Part shown: positions 1 through 8,454 of the stretch, piece after piece
Layout: every line of letters starts with the position of its first letter
Position numbering within the stretch: position 1 is the first letter of the stretch
DNA from: Fuerstiella sp.
GTDB taxonomy: Bacteria; Planctomycetota; Planctomycetia; Planctomycetales; Planctomycetaceae
DNA: 47,648 bases
Assembly (NCBI GenBank): GCA_029941865.1
Contig: JAPYTO010000022.1
Span: 1-47,648, forward strand
Reading direction: 5' to 3'
Program-made: the position numbers and the translations under genes
The notes under the pieces: generated by a model
What the model saw: the letters and a program-made list of their open reading frames with translations, nothing else
The model's database searches: none
What the model was told of the DNA's origin: nothing

Positions 1-6
1 GGTTTC

Positions 7-23
7 GGCCCGAGAAACGGGCC
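7..23. repeat. Perfect 6-bp hairpin at the left edge
   Basis: GGCCCG (7-12) and CGGGCC (18-23) pair perfectly around the loop AGAAA. It lies downstream of the carboxypeptidase gene on the minus strand, directly after a copy of the GGCTCGTGGG motif. There is no T-run, so it is not a classical intrinsic terminator, but it may take part in 3' end formation. This is inference from structure only. Confidence 0.45.
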
Positions 24-169
24 TGCCCACGAGCCGGAACGGTTCACCAGAAAAACCCAACTGCTTTACAGCGAATTTCGCTGACTCATGGCCGCGGTTC
101 ACGCGTCTTGACAGCAGAACGGCTGCCCCCACGAGCCAGACGGTTCACCAGAAAAAACCAACTGCTTTA
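23..169. repeat. Direct repeat of a gene tail (copies 23-68 and 123-169)
   Basis: Two copies of about 46 bp, roughly 100 bp apart, match over nearly their whole length. Each runs from CTGCCC, through CACGAGCC and GGTTCACCAGAAAAA, to ACTGCTTTA. On the minus strand, copy 2 begins with the TAA stop codon of the M32 carboxypeptidase (167-169) and continues into its 3' untranslated region. Copy 1 carries the equivalent TAA at 66-68. The 3' end of the gene has therefore been partly duplicated, or both are members of a dispersed repeat. Each copy contains the 10-mer CCCACGAGCC (26-35 and 128-137). Confidence 0.75.
128..137 (-). promoter_or_regulatory. Post-stop motif GGCTCGTGGG, carboxypeptidase gene
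   Basis: Read on the minus strand, GGCTCGTGGG begins 29 nt after the TAA of the carboxypeptidase gene. The same 10-mer lies 29 nt after thiL and 28 nt after the reductase gene at 32749. Its function is unknown. A role in transcript 3' ends or a dispersed repeat are both possible. Confidence 0.5.
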
Positions 170-1687
170 AACGCCATACAGTGGCCGAAATCGGCTGCTG
201 AGTTGCTCGATCAGCGGTCGGTTGGATAACGGCGTGCCGGTCACGACTTCGACCAGCCGATTTGCTGAGAATCGCTGACCGTGCTGATGAATGTTCTGCC
301 GCAGCCATTCCAACAGTGGGGCAAAGTCGCCGACTGCGAACAGTCGCTGCAGATCACCGATCTGTTCTTCGGCCGCGGCAAAGAACTGAGCCGCGTACAT
401 GTTGCCGAGGGCGTACGTGGGGAAGTAGCCCAGCAATCCTGCACTCCAGTGCACGTCCTGCAGACATCCTTCCGCATGAGTTGTCGGAGTAATGCCAAAG
501 TCCGACGTAAACCGCGCGTTCCACGCCTCCGGAACGTCGAGGGGCTTCAATTTTCCGGAAATCAGATCCCGCTCCAGATCAAATCGCAACATGATGTGCA
601 GGTTGTACGTCACCTCATCGGCTTCGACACGAATGAACGACGGATTCACGGCGTTGATGGCGAAGTGAAAATCGTCGAGCGACGTATTGCCCAGAGCATC
701 GGGGAATGCGCGCTGCGCTGGCGGGTAGAAATGTTCCCAGAACGACCTGCTGCGACCGACCAGGTTCTCCCACAGCCGCGATTGTGATTCGTGGATTCCC
801 AGAGAGACGGAGCTTCCCATGGGCGTGCCATATGCGTCCGCGGGCAGTCCCTGCTCGTACATGCCGTGCCCCGATTCGTGCAGCGTGCCGAAAAAGGCAG
901 ATGGAAAGAAGGATTCGTCGTAACGCGTTGTCAGGCGACAGTCACCGGGGCCAAAGCCGCTGCAGAACGGATGTGTGGTGACGTCCAGTCGTCCCCTCTG
1001 AAAGTCAAAGCCGATGGCCTCGGCGGCGCGGCGCCCGAGTTCCGCCTGCTGTGCGACCGGGTATGGCCTGGCCAGCAACGACGTGTCGGGCTGACGTTCG
1101 GCACCGCGAATTGCGTCCAGCAGAGGCACAACTTCCTGCCGCAGCGCCGCAAAGACGCTGGCGATGTCGGCACTGCTGACACCGGGTTCGTATTCGTCCA
1201 GCAGCGCGTCGTAGGGCTCGCCGTCATCGCTGAACCCGACGGCCACCGCTTCTTCCTTCTTCAGATCAATGATTTGCGACAGCCACGGCGCAAAGCTGTC
1301 AAAGTCGCCCGTGCCGCGGGATTCCGCCCAGTGGTGCTGCGCCAATGCCGTGACTCGCGACAGTTCTTCAACCAAGCGCTGCGGCAGTTTTTTGGATCGG
1401 TCGTAAGTGCGACGAATCTCACGAATGTTGACAGTCGAGTCGGCGTCGGGAGCGTCCGCCAGTTCGCTGTCTGCCAGCTGATCAAGTAACTCGCCGATCC
1501 TGGGATCCGTCGACCACTGGTGGCCGACTCCCGCCAGCAGGCTGAGCTGGTTGGCTCGGTGCTCGTTGCCGCCGACCGGCATGTAGGTCTCGCGGTCCCA
1601 ACTGAGAACGGCACCGCAGGATCCCAGCAGGGCGGCTTTACTTACGCGCGACAGCAGTTCCTGATAGAGCGTTTGCGGAACCGTCAT
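167..1687 (-). CDS. Carboxypeptidase M32 (Taq-type metallocarboxypeptidase)
   Basis: A 506-residue protein of the peptidase family M32. These are cytoplasmic zinc carboxypeptidases that release C-terminal residues with broad specificity. The zinc motif HESGH is at residues 270-274, with the third ligand probably the Glu of GIHESQ near residue 300. Other family blocks are visible: a THPF segment near 238-241, IRVEADEVTYNLH, and GCLQDVHW followed by a YxLGNMYAAQ helix. Length is typical (about 500) and there is no signal peptide. The ATG at 1687 lies one base after the TAA of the acetolactate synthase gene, so the two are probably co-transcribed and translationally coupled. The functional link between branched-chain amino acid synthesis and peptide turnover is not obvious. 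The 3' end lies in a duplicated repeat. Confidence 0.93.
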   Translation of the reverse strand: MTVPQTLYQELLSRVSKAALLGSCGAVLSWDRETYMPVGGNEHRANQLSLLAGVGHQWSTDPRIGELLDQLADSELADAPDADSTVNIREIRRTYDRSKKLPQRLVEELSRVTALAQHHWAESRGTGDFDSFAPWLSQIIDLKKEEAVAVGFSDDGEPYDALLDEYEPGVSSADIASVFAALRQEVVPLLDAIRGAERQPDTSLLARPYPVAQQAELGRRAAEAIGFDFQRGRLDVTTHPFCSGFGPGDCRLTTRYDESFFPSAFFGTLHESGHGMYEQGLPADAYGTPMGSSVSLGIHESQSRLWENLVGRSRSFWEHFYPPAQRAFPDALGNTSLDDFHFAINAVNPSFIRVEADEVTYNLHIMLRFDLERDLISGKLKPLDVPEAWNARFTSDFGITPTTHAEGCLQDVHWSAGLLGYFPTYALGNMYAAQFFAAAEEQIGDLQRLFAVGDFAPLLEWLRQNIHQHGQRFSANRLVEVVTGTPLSNRPLIEQLSSRFRPLYGV

Positions 1688-1688
1688 G

Positions 1689-3569
1689 TTATTCCAGAAT
1701 CATATTTTGTGCAGTTCCGCCAGATGGAATCATGGGCAGTACATGTTCCTGATAAGCACAGATGACGTCCAGCAGGAACGGCCCGTCATATTCAAGCATT
1801 TCCTTCAGTGCAGCTGGAAAGTCCTTTTTGCTGCGGACCTGCCTGGCTTTGACGCCATAGCCTTCCGAAATCTGCACGAAATTCGGATACGTCTCTTCCA
1901 GTTGCACGCCATCACCGTCTCCCAGAGCTTCCGGATGATCCACCGGTCCCAGATAGGTGTGGGCCCGCCGACCTTCCATGAAACGATCTTCCCATTGGGT
2001 CACCATGCCCAGATGCTGATTGTTCAGCAACAACACTTTGACGGGCAGTTTTTCACAGTACAGCGTTGCCAGTTCCTGGATATTCATCTGAAACGAGCCA
2101 TCGCCGTCGATGTCGATGCACAAGGCATCCGGATTTGCCGCCTGCATGCCCATAGCCGCAGGCAACCCGAAGCCCATGGTGCCCAGACCGGAACTGCTGA
2201 GCCAGCGGCGAGGCTTGTTGAACTTATAGAATTGCGACGTCCACATCTGGTGCTGGCCCACACCAACCGAGATGAACGGATCCAGTTCTTTGGTCTGGCG
2301 ATACAGTTCCTCGATCGCCCATTGCTGCAGAATCTCGTCTCCGGAGTCGCGATAACTTAGCGGATGTTTCTTCTTCCAGCCTGCAATCTTTGTCGTCCAC
2401 TCCGAAATTTCAGGAATGTCGTCGTCCGTCAAAGCCGCGTTCAGAGCGATTAATGCTTCCTTCAGATCTGCGTTGATCGGAATGTGTGCCTCTTTGTTCT
2501 TGTGAATCTCTGATGGATCAATATCGATATGAACGATCTTCCCATGCCTGGCAAATGCTTCCAGCTTGCCGGTCACACGATCATCGAATCGAACGCCGAA
2601 CGCCAGCAGCAGATCGGATTCGTCAACGGCATAATTGGCATAGGCTGTGCCGTGCATGCCGAGCATGTGCAGAGACTGTTCGTGGTCGCCGGGGAAGGCG
2701 CCCAGCCCCATCACCGTCATCGTCACGGGAATGCCCGTGCGGAGAGCGAATTCTCGCAACTCTTCGGACGCATTACTCAGAATGCAGCCGCCACCAACGT
2801 ACAGCACCGGTCGCTTTGAGCGACGGATGGCCGCGACTACCTGGCTGATCTGCTCGGGAGCCGCTTTGCGAATCTCAGGATGATATCCAGGCAAACAGAA
2901 CGGAGCATCGAAGTCAACGTCGTCCAGCGGCAACGTGGCCTGCTGAACGTCTTTTGGGAAATCGATCAAGACCGGGCCCGGCCGACCTGTTTCCGCAAGA
3001 TAAAATGCCTCTTTCACGATCCGAGCCACGTCTTTGATGTCGGTGATCAGGTAGTGGTGTTTGGTGATCGCCCGGCAGACCTCCACCATCGGCGTTTCCT
3101 GAAATGCATCCGTTCCAATGAACTTCTGAGGCACCTGTCCGGTAATCGCCACCATTGGAATGCTGTCCAGCTTCGCATCTGCGATCCCCGTCACCAGGTT
3201 CGTCGCCCCAGGTCCACTGGTCGCCATGCACACGCCGGCCCGCCCCGTCGTCCGGGCCACGCCCTGAGCCGCGAACGTACCGCCCTGCTCATGCCGTGGC
3301 AGAATCGTGCGAATTCGGTCGCGTTGTGCTCGTAGAGCCTGATGCAGCGGCATGCTGCAGCCGCCCGGATAGGCAAAAATGATCTCAGTCTTCTGCCGAA
3401 TGAGCATTTCCACCAGGATCTCTGAGCCGGTAATGGTTTCGACGGAGTTTTCTGTTTCAGATTCAGTCGTGGACAATTCAGTCACCTTAGAAACGCTGTT
3501 CAAGTTACGGGGCGCCGCCTGGTACTCGCCGCCTGCACAAGCCCGGAGTGGTATTTTGAGTGTTTGCAA
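1689..3569 (-). CDS. ilvB: Acetolactate synthase large subunit
   Basis: Catalytic subunit of acetohydroxyacid synthase, which condenses two pyruvates, or pyruvate and 2-oxobutyrate, in the first common step of valine, leucine and isoleucine synthesis, using ThDP, FAD and Mg. The N-terminal PYR domain has [17 protein letters not shown] and the catalytic Glu in [12 protein letters not shown]. The central FAD-associated domain follows. The C-terminal ThDP domain has [12 protein letters not shown] and [18 protein letters not shown]. The longest frame starts at a TTG (3569), giving about 45 residues before [13 protein letters not shown] at 3485 is another plausible start, and neither has a strong ribosome site. 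No regulatory subunit (ilvN) or ilvC is adjacent. The TAA stop is one base from the carboxypeptidase ATG. Biosynthetic rather than catabolic AlsS is favoured by similarity, but not proven. Confidence 0.95.
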   Translation of the reverse strand: MQTLKIPLRACAGGEYQAAPRNLNSVSKVTELSTTESETENSVETITGSEILVEMLIRQKTEIIFAYPGGCSMPLHQALRAQRDRIRTILPRHEQGGTFAAQGVARTTGRAGVCMATSGPGATNLVTGIADAKLDSIPMVAITGQVPQKFIGTDAFQETPMVEVCRAITKHHYLITDIKDVARIVKEAFYLAETGRPGPVLIDFPKDVQQATLPLDDVDFDAPFCLPGYHPEIRKAAPEQISQVVAAIRRSKRPVLYVGGGCILSNASEELREFALRTGIPVTMTVMGLGAFPGDHEQSLHMLGMHGTAYANYAVDESDLLLAFGVRFDDRVTGKLEAFARHGKIVHIDIDPSEIHKNKEAHIPINADLKEALIALNAALTDDDIPEISEWTTKIAGWKKKHPLSYRDSGDEILQQWAIEELYRQTKELDPFISVGVGQHQMWTSQFYKFNKPRRWLSSSGLGTMGFGLPAAMGMQAANPDALCIDIDGDGSFQMNIQELATLYCEKLPVKVLLLNNQHLGMVTQWEDRFMEGRRAHTYLGPVDHPEALGDGDGVQLEETYPNFVQISEGYGVKARQVRSKKDFPAALKEMLEYDGPFLLDVICAYQEHVLPMIPSGGTAQNMILE

Positions 3570-3839
3570 CGCGCCTCGCGAAAATCAGCCTTTTCAGGGG
3601 TAAAAGGCGTCCGGGGCGAGCATTATCGACTGTGTTCCGCCGTTTGTCGCAATTCAGCGCAAAGTGTACGTAGCGGTTTGGGTACGATCGACCCCGGACT
3701 GACGGAGATTCATCCGAATCACATAAATCCTGACCCTCGCGCTCCACAAAGTCTCGCTGGACAGCCCGTCGCCCCGCTCGGGCCCACAAATTGCCGGGGC
3801 AGCGTTTCCATTCGCGTCCAAAACACGCATCATGACGAC

Positions 3840-5510
3840 ATGACCGCCCTAATTCCCTGCTCTGCTCGCTGCTGCATTTCATGGTTTCGACTGCTGCCGC
3901 GACTCAACAAATGCCGCTTCGTTTCACGTTGGGCATCGCTCACAGCCCTGACGTTCGCGTTAATCGTTCCATTCCAGCAGTGTGTCTCTCAGGATTCTGA
4001 CTCTGGTCTCGGCACGCGGAAACTTGTGGAAAGGTTGCGGGCCGCGACGGTCAGAATTGAGACTTCGACCGATCTTTGCTCAGGGGTCCTTGTCTCATCA
4101 AACGGACTGATTCTGTCGGTAGCGCATGGTGTGACTGCCACGGATCGAGCGGTGACTGTGTATCTGTACGACGGACGATCCTTCAAGGGCACGGTGCGCT
4201 TTCGCAACACCGAATTGGACGTCGCCGCGATACAGATTGCAGCGGGCTCGCAAATCAGACTTCCGGATCCGATCACACTGCAGGGGGACACGCAAGGGCC
4301 ATCGGTCCACGCACCGAGGCCGTTTGTTTTCGCGTGTGGTTTTCCGGCTCGTGAATCCAGCGGACAGTCTCCCGTGTTGCGCATGGGCCGGATTGAAGCT
4401 CAGGACAGAACGGCTATTCGCACGTCGTGCGTACTGACAGCAGGCGATTCCGGGGGACCGCTGGTGAATCCTGCCGGACAGTTGATCGGACTGCATCGAC
4501 GCATCGGACTCGGACGTCAGGTCAACGTGCACATACCGGTCAGCGTGGTTCTCACTGCAGTCGCCCGACGTGTCAACCTGACGGAACTGGATGGCGCAGC
4601 GTTATCGTCGGCCCAGGATAACCTCACGCCGTCTGATCAGGTGTTGCGCGAGTTGCGAGCTAGAACCGCATACTTCTATTCGTCCGGCGAAGTGGAGCCG
4701 ATCCTGACTGGCACCTGGCTCACTGCGTCACTAGTGACAACGAAGCTCAGCGAACTGCCGACGGAGATCGAGATGCTGACGTGCGGTCGCTCACGCAATA
4801 CGGCCGTCGGGTTTTCGCAGGTCACTGTCGACCGGCAGCTGGATCTCGTATTCGTCAAACTGCATGAGTCGACGAACGTCTCCAACATTCCATCAGTGCC
4901 GCCGAGCGGCGTGTCGGATTCAGCGGCCCTTTCCATCGGAGGTGTCGTCTACGGTGGCCCCGAGGCATCGATCGGCATCGTCGCCCGAACGGACCATCGA
5001 GAAACGGCCGTGACCCCGCGTTTAGGTGTTGAGCTGCTGTTTCAATCGGGAAGCATCATTGTCGAAAAGGTCAACCCGCTCGGCGCGGCGAGCGACGCGG
5101 AACTTGTGCCTGGTGACCGTCTCGTGAAACTTGCTGGCACGGATCTTGAAGACCTCGATGATGTCGCCGACGTGCTTTCGAGTTATCAACCTGGCGACCT
5201 CGTTGTTTTTGACGTCGAACGAGACGAGCAGAAGCACCGACGAATTGGTCGATTAACATTTCCAGCGGACAGCCTGCTGCAACGAGAAAACTTTCTGGAT
5301 GGTCGCGCGGGAGAGCTAAGTCGTCGCCGCACGGGCTTCAGTGGTGTTATGCAACACGATGTGAATCTGTCACCGTCGCAAATGGGCGGCCCCCTCGTCA
5401 ACAGCCAGGGGCAGTGGGTCGGCGTCAACATCGCCCGCCGTGGGCGCGAGTCGGTACTCGCCATTCCAGTCGGCCGGTTTGCTGTGTTCCTGACATCGTT
5501 GACCAGATGA
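3840..5510 (+). CDS. Trypsin-like serine protease with degenerate second protease and PDZ
   Basis: A 556-residue exported protein if it starts at the ATG at 3840. The frame is open back to 3564, but that part looks non-coding. A hydrophobic segment at about 31-50 should be a signal peptide or anchor. The first domain is a chymotrypsin-fold protease with an intact triad: His96 in SVAHG, Asp127 in ELDVAAI and Ser204 in GDSGGPLVN. The second half looks like another HtrA-type barrel. It has a GTWLTAS start at about 290 with no matching His, an Asp in QLDLVFVK, then a PDZ domain at about 402-470, then GVMQHDVNLSPSQMGGPLVN, where the usual NSGG is QMGG. The second copy has thus lost its nucleophile and appears to carry the PDZ inside it. 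Likely periplasmic quality control. Its substrate is unknown. It is divergent from ilvB. Confidence 0.82.
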   Translation: MTALIPCSARCCISWFRLLPRLNKCRFVSRWASLTALTFALIVPFQQCVSQDSDSGLGTRKLVERLRAATVRIETSTDLCSGVLVSSNGLILSVAHGVTATDRAVTVYLYDGRSFKGTVRFRNTELDVAAIQIAAGSQIRLPDPITLQGDTQGPSVHAPRPFVFACGFPARESSGQSPVLRMGRIEAQDRTAIRTSCVLTAGDSGGPLVNPAGQLIGLHRRIGLGRQVNVHIPVSVVLTAVARRVNLTELDGAALSSAQDNLTPSDQVLRELRARTAYFYSSGEVEPILTGTWLTASLVTTKLSELPTEIEMLTCGRSRNTAVGFSQVTVDRQLDLVFVKLHESTNVSNIPSVPPSGVSDSAALSIGGVVYGGPEASIGIVARTDHRETAVTPRLGVELLFQSGSIIVEKVNPLGAASDAELVPGDRLVKLAGTDLEDLDDVADVLSSYQPGDLVVFDVERDEQKHRRIGRLTFPADSLLQRENFLDGRAGELSRRRTGFSGVMQHDVNLSPSQMGGPLVNSQGQWVGVNIARRGRESVLAIPVGRFAVFLTSLTR

Positions 5511-5755
5511 CATGGCTGCTGCCGCGTGTGTAGTCGTGAATGATTGGAAAGCTGGACAGTCTGGTCGGGGTTCGAGCGACGTACGAGTGAAACCCCGGGG
5601 CTTCCTTCACAAGCTCAGTCCAGGCCACCCACCAGTTAAAAACTACAATCCGTGACTGCAAGCGCTTATTCGGTAAGACGCACCACTTGCGTTCCGGCAC
5701 AATCATCAGCAGAATTCCGTATCCCAACTATCACACCATTTCTGAGTCATAACAA

Positions 5756-6550
5756 ATGTCCGCTCCTGATCTTAAGTCCCTGGCTGGTATCAAACTGTTT
5801 GACATGAAGGACCAGGTCGCTGTCGTGACCGGCGGATCAAAGGGCCTGGGCGCGGCGATGGCGGCGGGACTGGCGTCAGCCGGTGCGTCCATTGTGCTGG
5901 TGAGTCGAAACCTGGCGGAAGCCACAGCCGCTGCTGCGGAGATTTCTGATGGTTTCGGCACTAAGACGATTGGGATTGCCTGCGACGTCACCCAACAGTC
6001 CGACGTCGCGGCCATGGTGTCGCAGGTGATCGCTGACTTCGAAAAAATCGACATTCTCATCAACAGCGCTGGCATCAATATTCGGGGCAGCATCGATGAT
6101 CTCACCTATGATCAGTTTCAGCAGGTGCAAAAAACGAATGTGGACGGAACGTGGCTGTGTTGTAAAGCGGTCACTCCACATATGAAGTCGGCCGGCTATG
6201 GCCGCATCGTAAATATGGCCAGCACGCTGGGGCTTGTCGGTTTGGCTAATCGAACACCGTACACATCCAGCAAAGGTGCTGTCGTTCAGATGACTCGAGC
6301 TCTGGGACTTGAACTGGCAACATTCGGGATCGCATGCAACGCCATCTGTCCGGGACCGTTTCTAACGCCGATGAACGTCCCCATCGCCGATACGGAAGAA
6401 GCAAAAAAGTTCATCATCGGCGCCGTTGCTCAGGAGCGTTGGGGCGAACTGGAAGAAATCCAGGGCGCCGCAATTCTGCTCAGCAGTCCGGCCGCAAGCT
6501 TCATGAATGGCAGCATGGTCACCGTCGACGGTGGCTGGACCGCTCGGTAG
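5756..6550 (+). CDS. SDR family NAD(P)-dependent oxidoreductase
   Basis: A 264-residue classical short-chain dehydrogenase/reductase, probably cytoplasmic. The nucleotide-binding motif TGGSKGLG lies at about residues 25-32. The NAG-type motif is seen as INSAGINIRG, the catalytic Ser in MASTLG, and Tyr and Lys in PYTSSKGAV. The C-terminus has the usual NAICPGPFLTPMN loop and the MVTVDGGWT end. The pattern resembles gluconate 5-dehydrogenase and 2-deoxy-gluconate dehydrogenase-like members of the family, so a sugar or sugar-acid substrate is likely, but the substrate cannot be read from sequence. It has about 16 residues before the Rossmann start. A start at Met17 is possible but has no better ribosome site. 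It stands alone between long non-coding stretches. Confidence 0.9.
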   Translation: MSAPDLKSLAGIKLFDMKDQVAVVTGGSKGLGAAMAAGLASAGASIVLVSRNLAEATAAAAEISDGFGTKTIGIACDVTQQSDVAAMVSQVIADFEKIDILINSAGINIRGSIDDLTYDQFQQVQKTNVDGTWLCCKAVTPHMKSAGYGRIVNMASTLGLVGLANRTPYTSSKGAVVQMTRALGLELATFGIACNAICPGPFLTPMNVPIADTEEAKKFIIGAVAQERWGELEEIQGAAILLSSPAASFMNGSMVTVDGGWTAR

Positions 6551-6870
6551 GTGTATAGTGGAAAACCGGAAGCGGAGGCGCTTCAGGAATTCGTCTTACG
6601 CGATGATCTTCCCGGAGTTCGCAGGTACGGTTGTTATCCGGCCGCAACGGTTTTGGCGCTCCATGCCCTGACCGGTGGCAATAGGTCCATTGTGTTGGAT
6701 GGATTCGGCATGGCTGCCGCCACATCGGCACAATTCGCGACGCTGCAAATTCATACACAAATTCGGTTCGCCAGTCGCTCATTCCTGAAGGAGACTCTGC
6801 GTCTTCGCGGCATCAAGCCCCTGCCTGGTGCACGCTGACTGAAGCACACAATCTAAACGGAAACTGAGGC
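6551..6870. other. Non-coding gap with weak ORFs
   Basis: This 320-base stretch follows the SDR stop. A GTG-initiated 95-codon frame on the plus strand (6551-6838) and an 87-codon minus frame both cross it. Neither has a ribosome site, a recognisable motif or convincing composition, so I do not call a gene. No clear promoter was found. Confidence 0.4.
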
Positions 6871-7338
6871 GTGGCAAGTAAGTCCGATGATTCGAAACCC
6901 TCCGTTGCATGCCGTCGGCGCCGTCTGTTCTTTGTCGGCTTACTCGTCCTTTCACTCGCACTATTTATGTTCAGCGGCAATCATTCGTCATTGTCGCCAC
7001 TTGAGTCTCGATTGTTCGGCGAGTGGTCCTCGCATCCCCATGAGTACACACGTATCTTTTCGCCGGATCGCACATTCTCAACATCGGACGAACAGTTTTT
7101 CGGTGAGTGGCAGATCAACGAGGGACGGTTGACCTTAACCTATTGGCCGTCGACTCAAATCTCGCCGAGCTACGACATCAGAAGCACCTTTAACCAGATG
7201 CGCATCGCCCTGCAGACCGACACCTGCACGTGGGACATTGAGTTCACCGAGGACAACCAACAACACGTCCTGAATCATCCGGTAGACGAATACCACCCTG
7301 ATGGCAAATGGCTGTTTTCTCGCGTACCTGACCGGTAA
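6871..7338 (+). CDS. Hypothetical membrane-anchored protein
   Basis: A 155-residue protein that I do not recognise. It starts at GTG (6871). The upstream AACTGAGGC supplies a GAGG only a few bases from the start, so initiation is plausible but not strong. A basic stretch (RRRR near 16-19) precedes one hydrophobic segment at about 20-36, which predicts a single N-terminal anchor with the rest outside the cytoplasm. The soluble part has LFGEWSSHPHEYTRIFSPDRTF and later GEWQINEGRLTLTYWPS. This repeating GEW/strand pattern resembles lipocalin-like domains that report substrate or product balance, but that is only a fold-level impression. It has no partner gene. Another reading frame overlaps part of it but has less support. 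Confidence 0.6.
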   Translation: MASKSDDSKPSVACRRRRLFFVGLLVLSLALFMFSGNHSSLSPLESRLFGEWSSHPHEYTRIFSPDRTFSTSDEQFFGEWQINEGRLTLTYWPSTQISPSYDIRSTFNQMRIALQTDTCTWDIEFTEDNQQHVLNHPVDEYHPDGKWLFSRVPDR

Positions 7339-7683
7339 GGCCAACACGGTACAGATTGGGTTTGGGTCGCCGACGCTGACGACCTTCCCCATTCCAGCTG
7401 GCATGACGGTCCGGCTCTTTTCATGGAAGAAAGGAATCAACCCACGCCGCAAACTCCACGCCCATAAGTTTCAACGGGAAGCCAGCCGCGGCAGAATCCT
7501 GGAATTGATCGCATGGCTGGAAGGTGACGGCCATGGGTGCTCGCCAGCATAAGACTTCAGACGTTTTTCCCTGGCAGGGAGTTGCCTGAGCAGATGATCG
7601 TACAACCGTTACCGGCGTGAACGAAAAGGCATGGTATAGCGATGTGGATGTTGTGAGTCAGCGGCCGTGCGTTGTTGCGATTC
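7339..7683. other. Intergenic gap, nothing recognised
   Basis: This 345-base region separates the plus-strand membrane-anchored protein from the convergent ferredoxin-like gene. Short frames occur on both strands, including one overlapping the end of the previous gene to 7552, but none has motifs or a good start. I see no clear terminator hairpin. Confidence 0.4.
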
Positions 7684-8085
7684 TCAGTGCTTCCAGAACT
7701 GCCACCACCGTCGCACGGGGATGCCAGCTTCCGTGGACGTCGGGTCCGGATAGAGTGAGTCGCAAACATCCGAGTCACCGCGACTTACCAATCGCCTCAG
7801 AATGACAGCGTCATTTCCGCGGTAATGAATGCATCGCGTTTCCGCACAGGAAATGGTTCGGAGCATGTCGTCAAGTTCTTTGCCAGTGTCGGGTTGTTTC
7901 GACACATAACAATGCACGTATTCGTCACGTTGGGAATACGTGAACAAGCCTGGAGCCTCGATCATCGGAACGTCGCAGCATGTACAGCATCCTTCCCCGA
8001 CGTAGAAGTCGCCATCAACGTTTTCCGGGGCTGGTGTGAGCATCGGCGTCGTCCCGTTAATTGTTTGGCTACCACCGCCATTCAC
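7684..8085 (-). CDS. Putative small ferredoxin-like Cys-rich protein
   Basis: A protein of up to 133 residues. The GTG at 8085 is the longest start, but the ATG at 8043 (residue 15), preceded by GGGACG, fits better. Its core is GDFYVGEGCCTCCDVPMIEA followed by PGLF, then HCYVSKQP, then ISCAETRCIHYRGND. This layout, a glycine-cysteine cluster before an AP-x-LF turn and a later Cys, resembles a family of small planctomycete and bacterial ferredoxin-like proteins that I know from memory. The cysteines could bind one iron-sulfur cluster, but the CC-T-CC spacing differs from a standard CxxCxxC set. It ends in a Trp-rich tail, RRWWQFWKH. It is a single gene on the minus strand with no redox partner next to it. 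The function is unproven. Confidence 0.62.
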   Translation of the reverse strand: MNGGGSQTINGTTPMLTPAPENVDGDFYVGEGCCTCCDVPMIEAPGLFTYSQRDEYVHCYVSKQPDTGKELDDMLRTISCAETRCIHYRGNDAVILRRLVSRGDSDVCDSLYPDPTSTEAGIPVRRWWQFWKH

Positions 8086-8454
8086 AAAAGTCAGCGGTGA
8101 ATACAGCCAGACAGTTTCAACCAGGACGCTCGCTGATACAAGGCTGGAGGGTGGGTGACTGGCACGGAAGCCTCAGTCTCGATTGACAATTCGTTGTGTG
8201 GCGGAAATCTCTACATTACTCTCTCCGACTTCGTCGGAGAGAGTTGGGCATCATGATTCGCCTCACGATCCAGAGTATTCTGCAGGGCAGCGCAGTGGCT
8301 TTTCTGGCAAAGCATCAATCGCCACTAACCCCTTTGATGCATCTGGATAGAAGCGGTGGGTGTCTTGCGATAATATTGTCCGCTCCTCTGCACGTTGTGC
8401 CAACAACTCTCATCCGAACCAATGCCGTGAGGCAGCAGAACCTGTCTGGTCGCT
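8086..8454. other. Intergenic gap between divergent genes
   Basis: This 369-base gap lies between the ferredoxin-like gene (minus) and the Gfo/Idh/MocA gene (plus). It holds the strong hairpin at 8218-8244 and otherwise short unsupported frames. A GATAAT sequence near 8369 could be a -10 element for the oxidoreductase, but I find no -35 at suitable spacing. Confidence 0.4.
8218..8244. repeat. Perfect 12-bp stem hairpin
   Basis: ACTCTCTCCGAC (8218-8229) and GTCGGAGAGAGT (8233-8244) pair without mismatch around the three-base loop TTC. It sits about 210 bp before the oxidoreductase start and is not followed by a T-run on either strand. It may be a dispersed palindromic repeat or a transcript-stabilising structure. 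Confidence 0.7.

Noticed and set aside
6551-6838. A 95-codon GTG-started ORF directly after the SDR stop
   Set aside because: Position after the SDR is suggestive, but there is no ribosome site, homology or motif. I kept it as gap.
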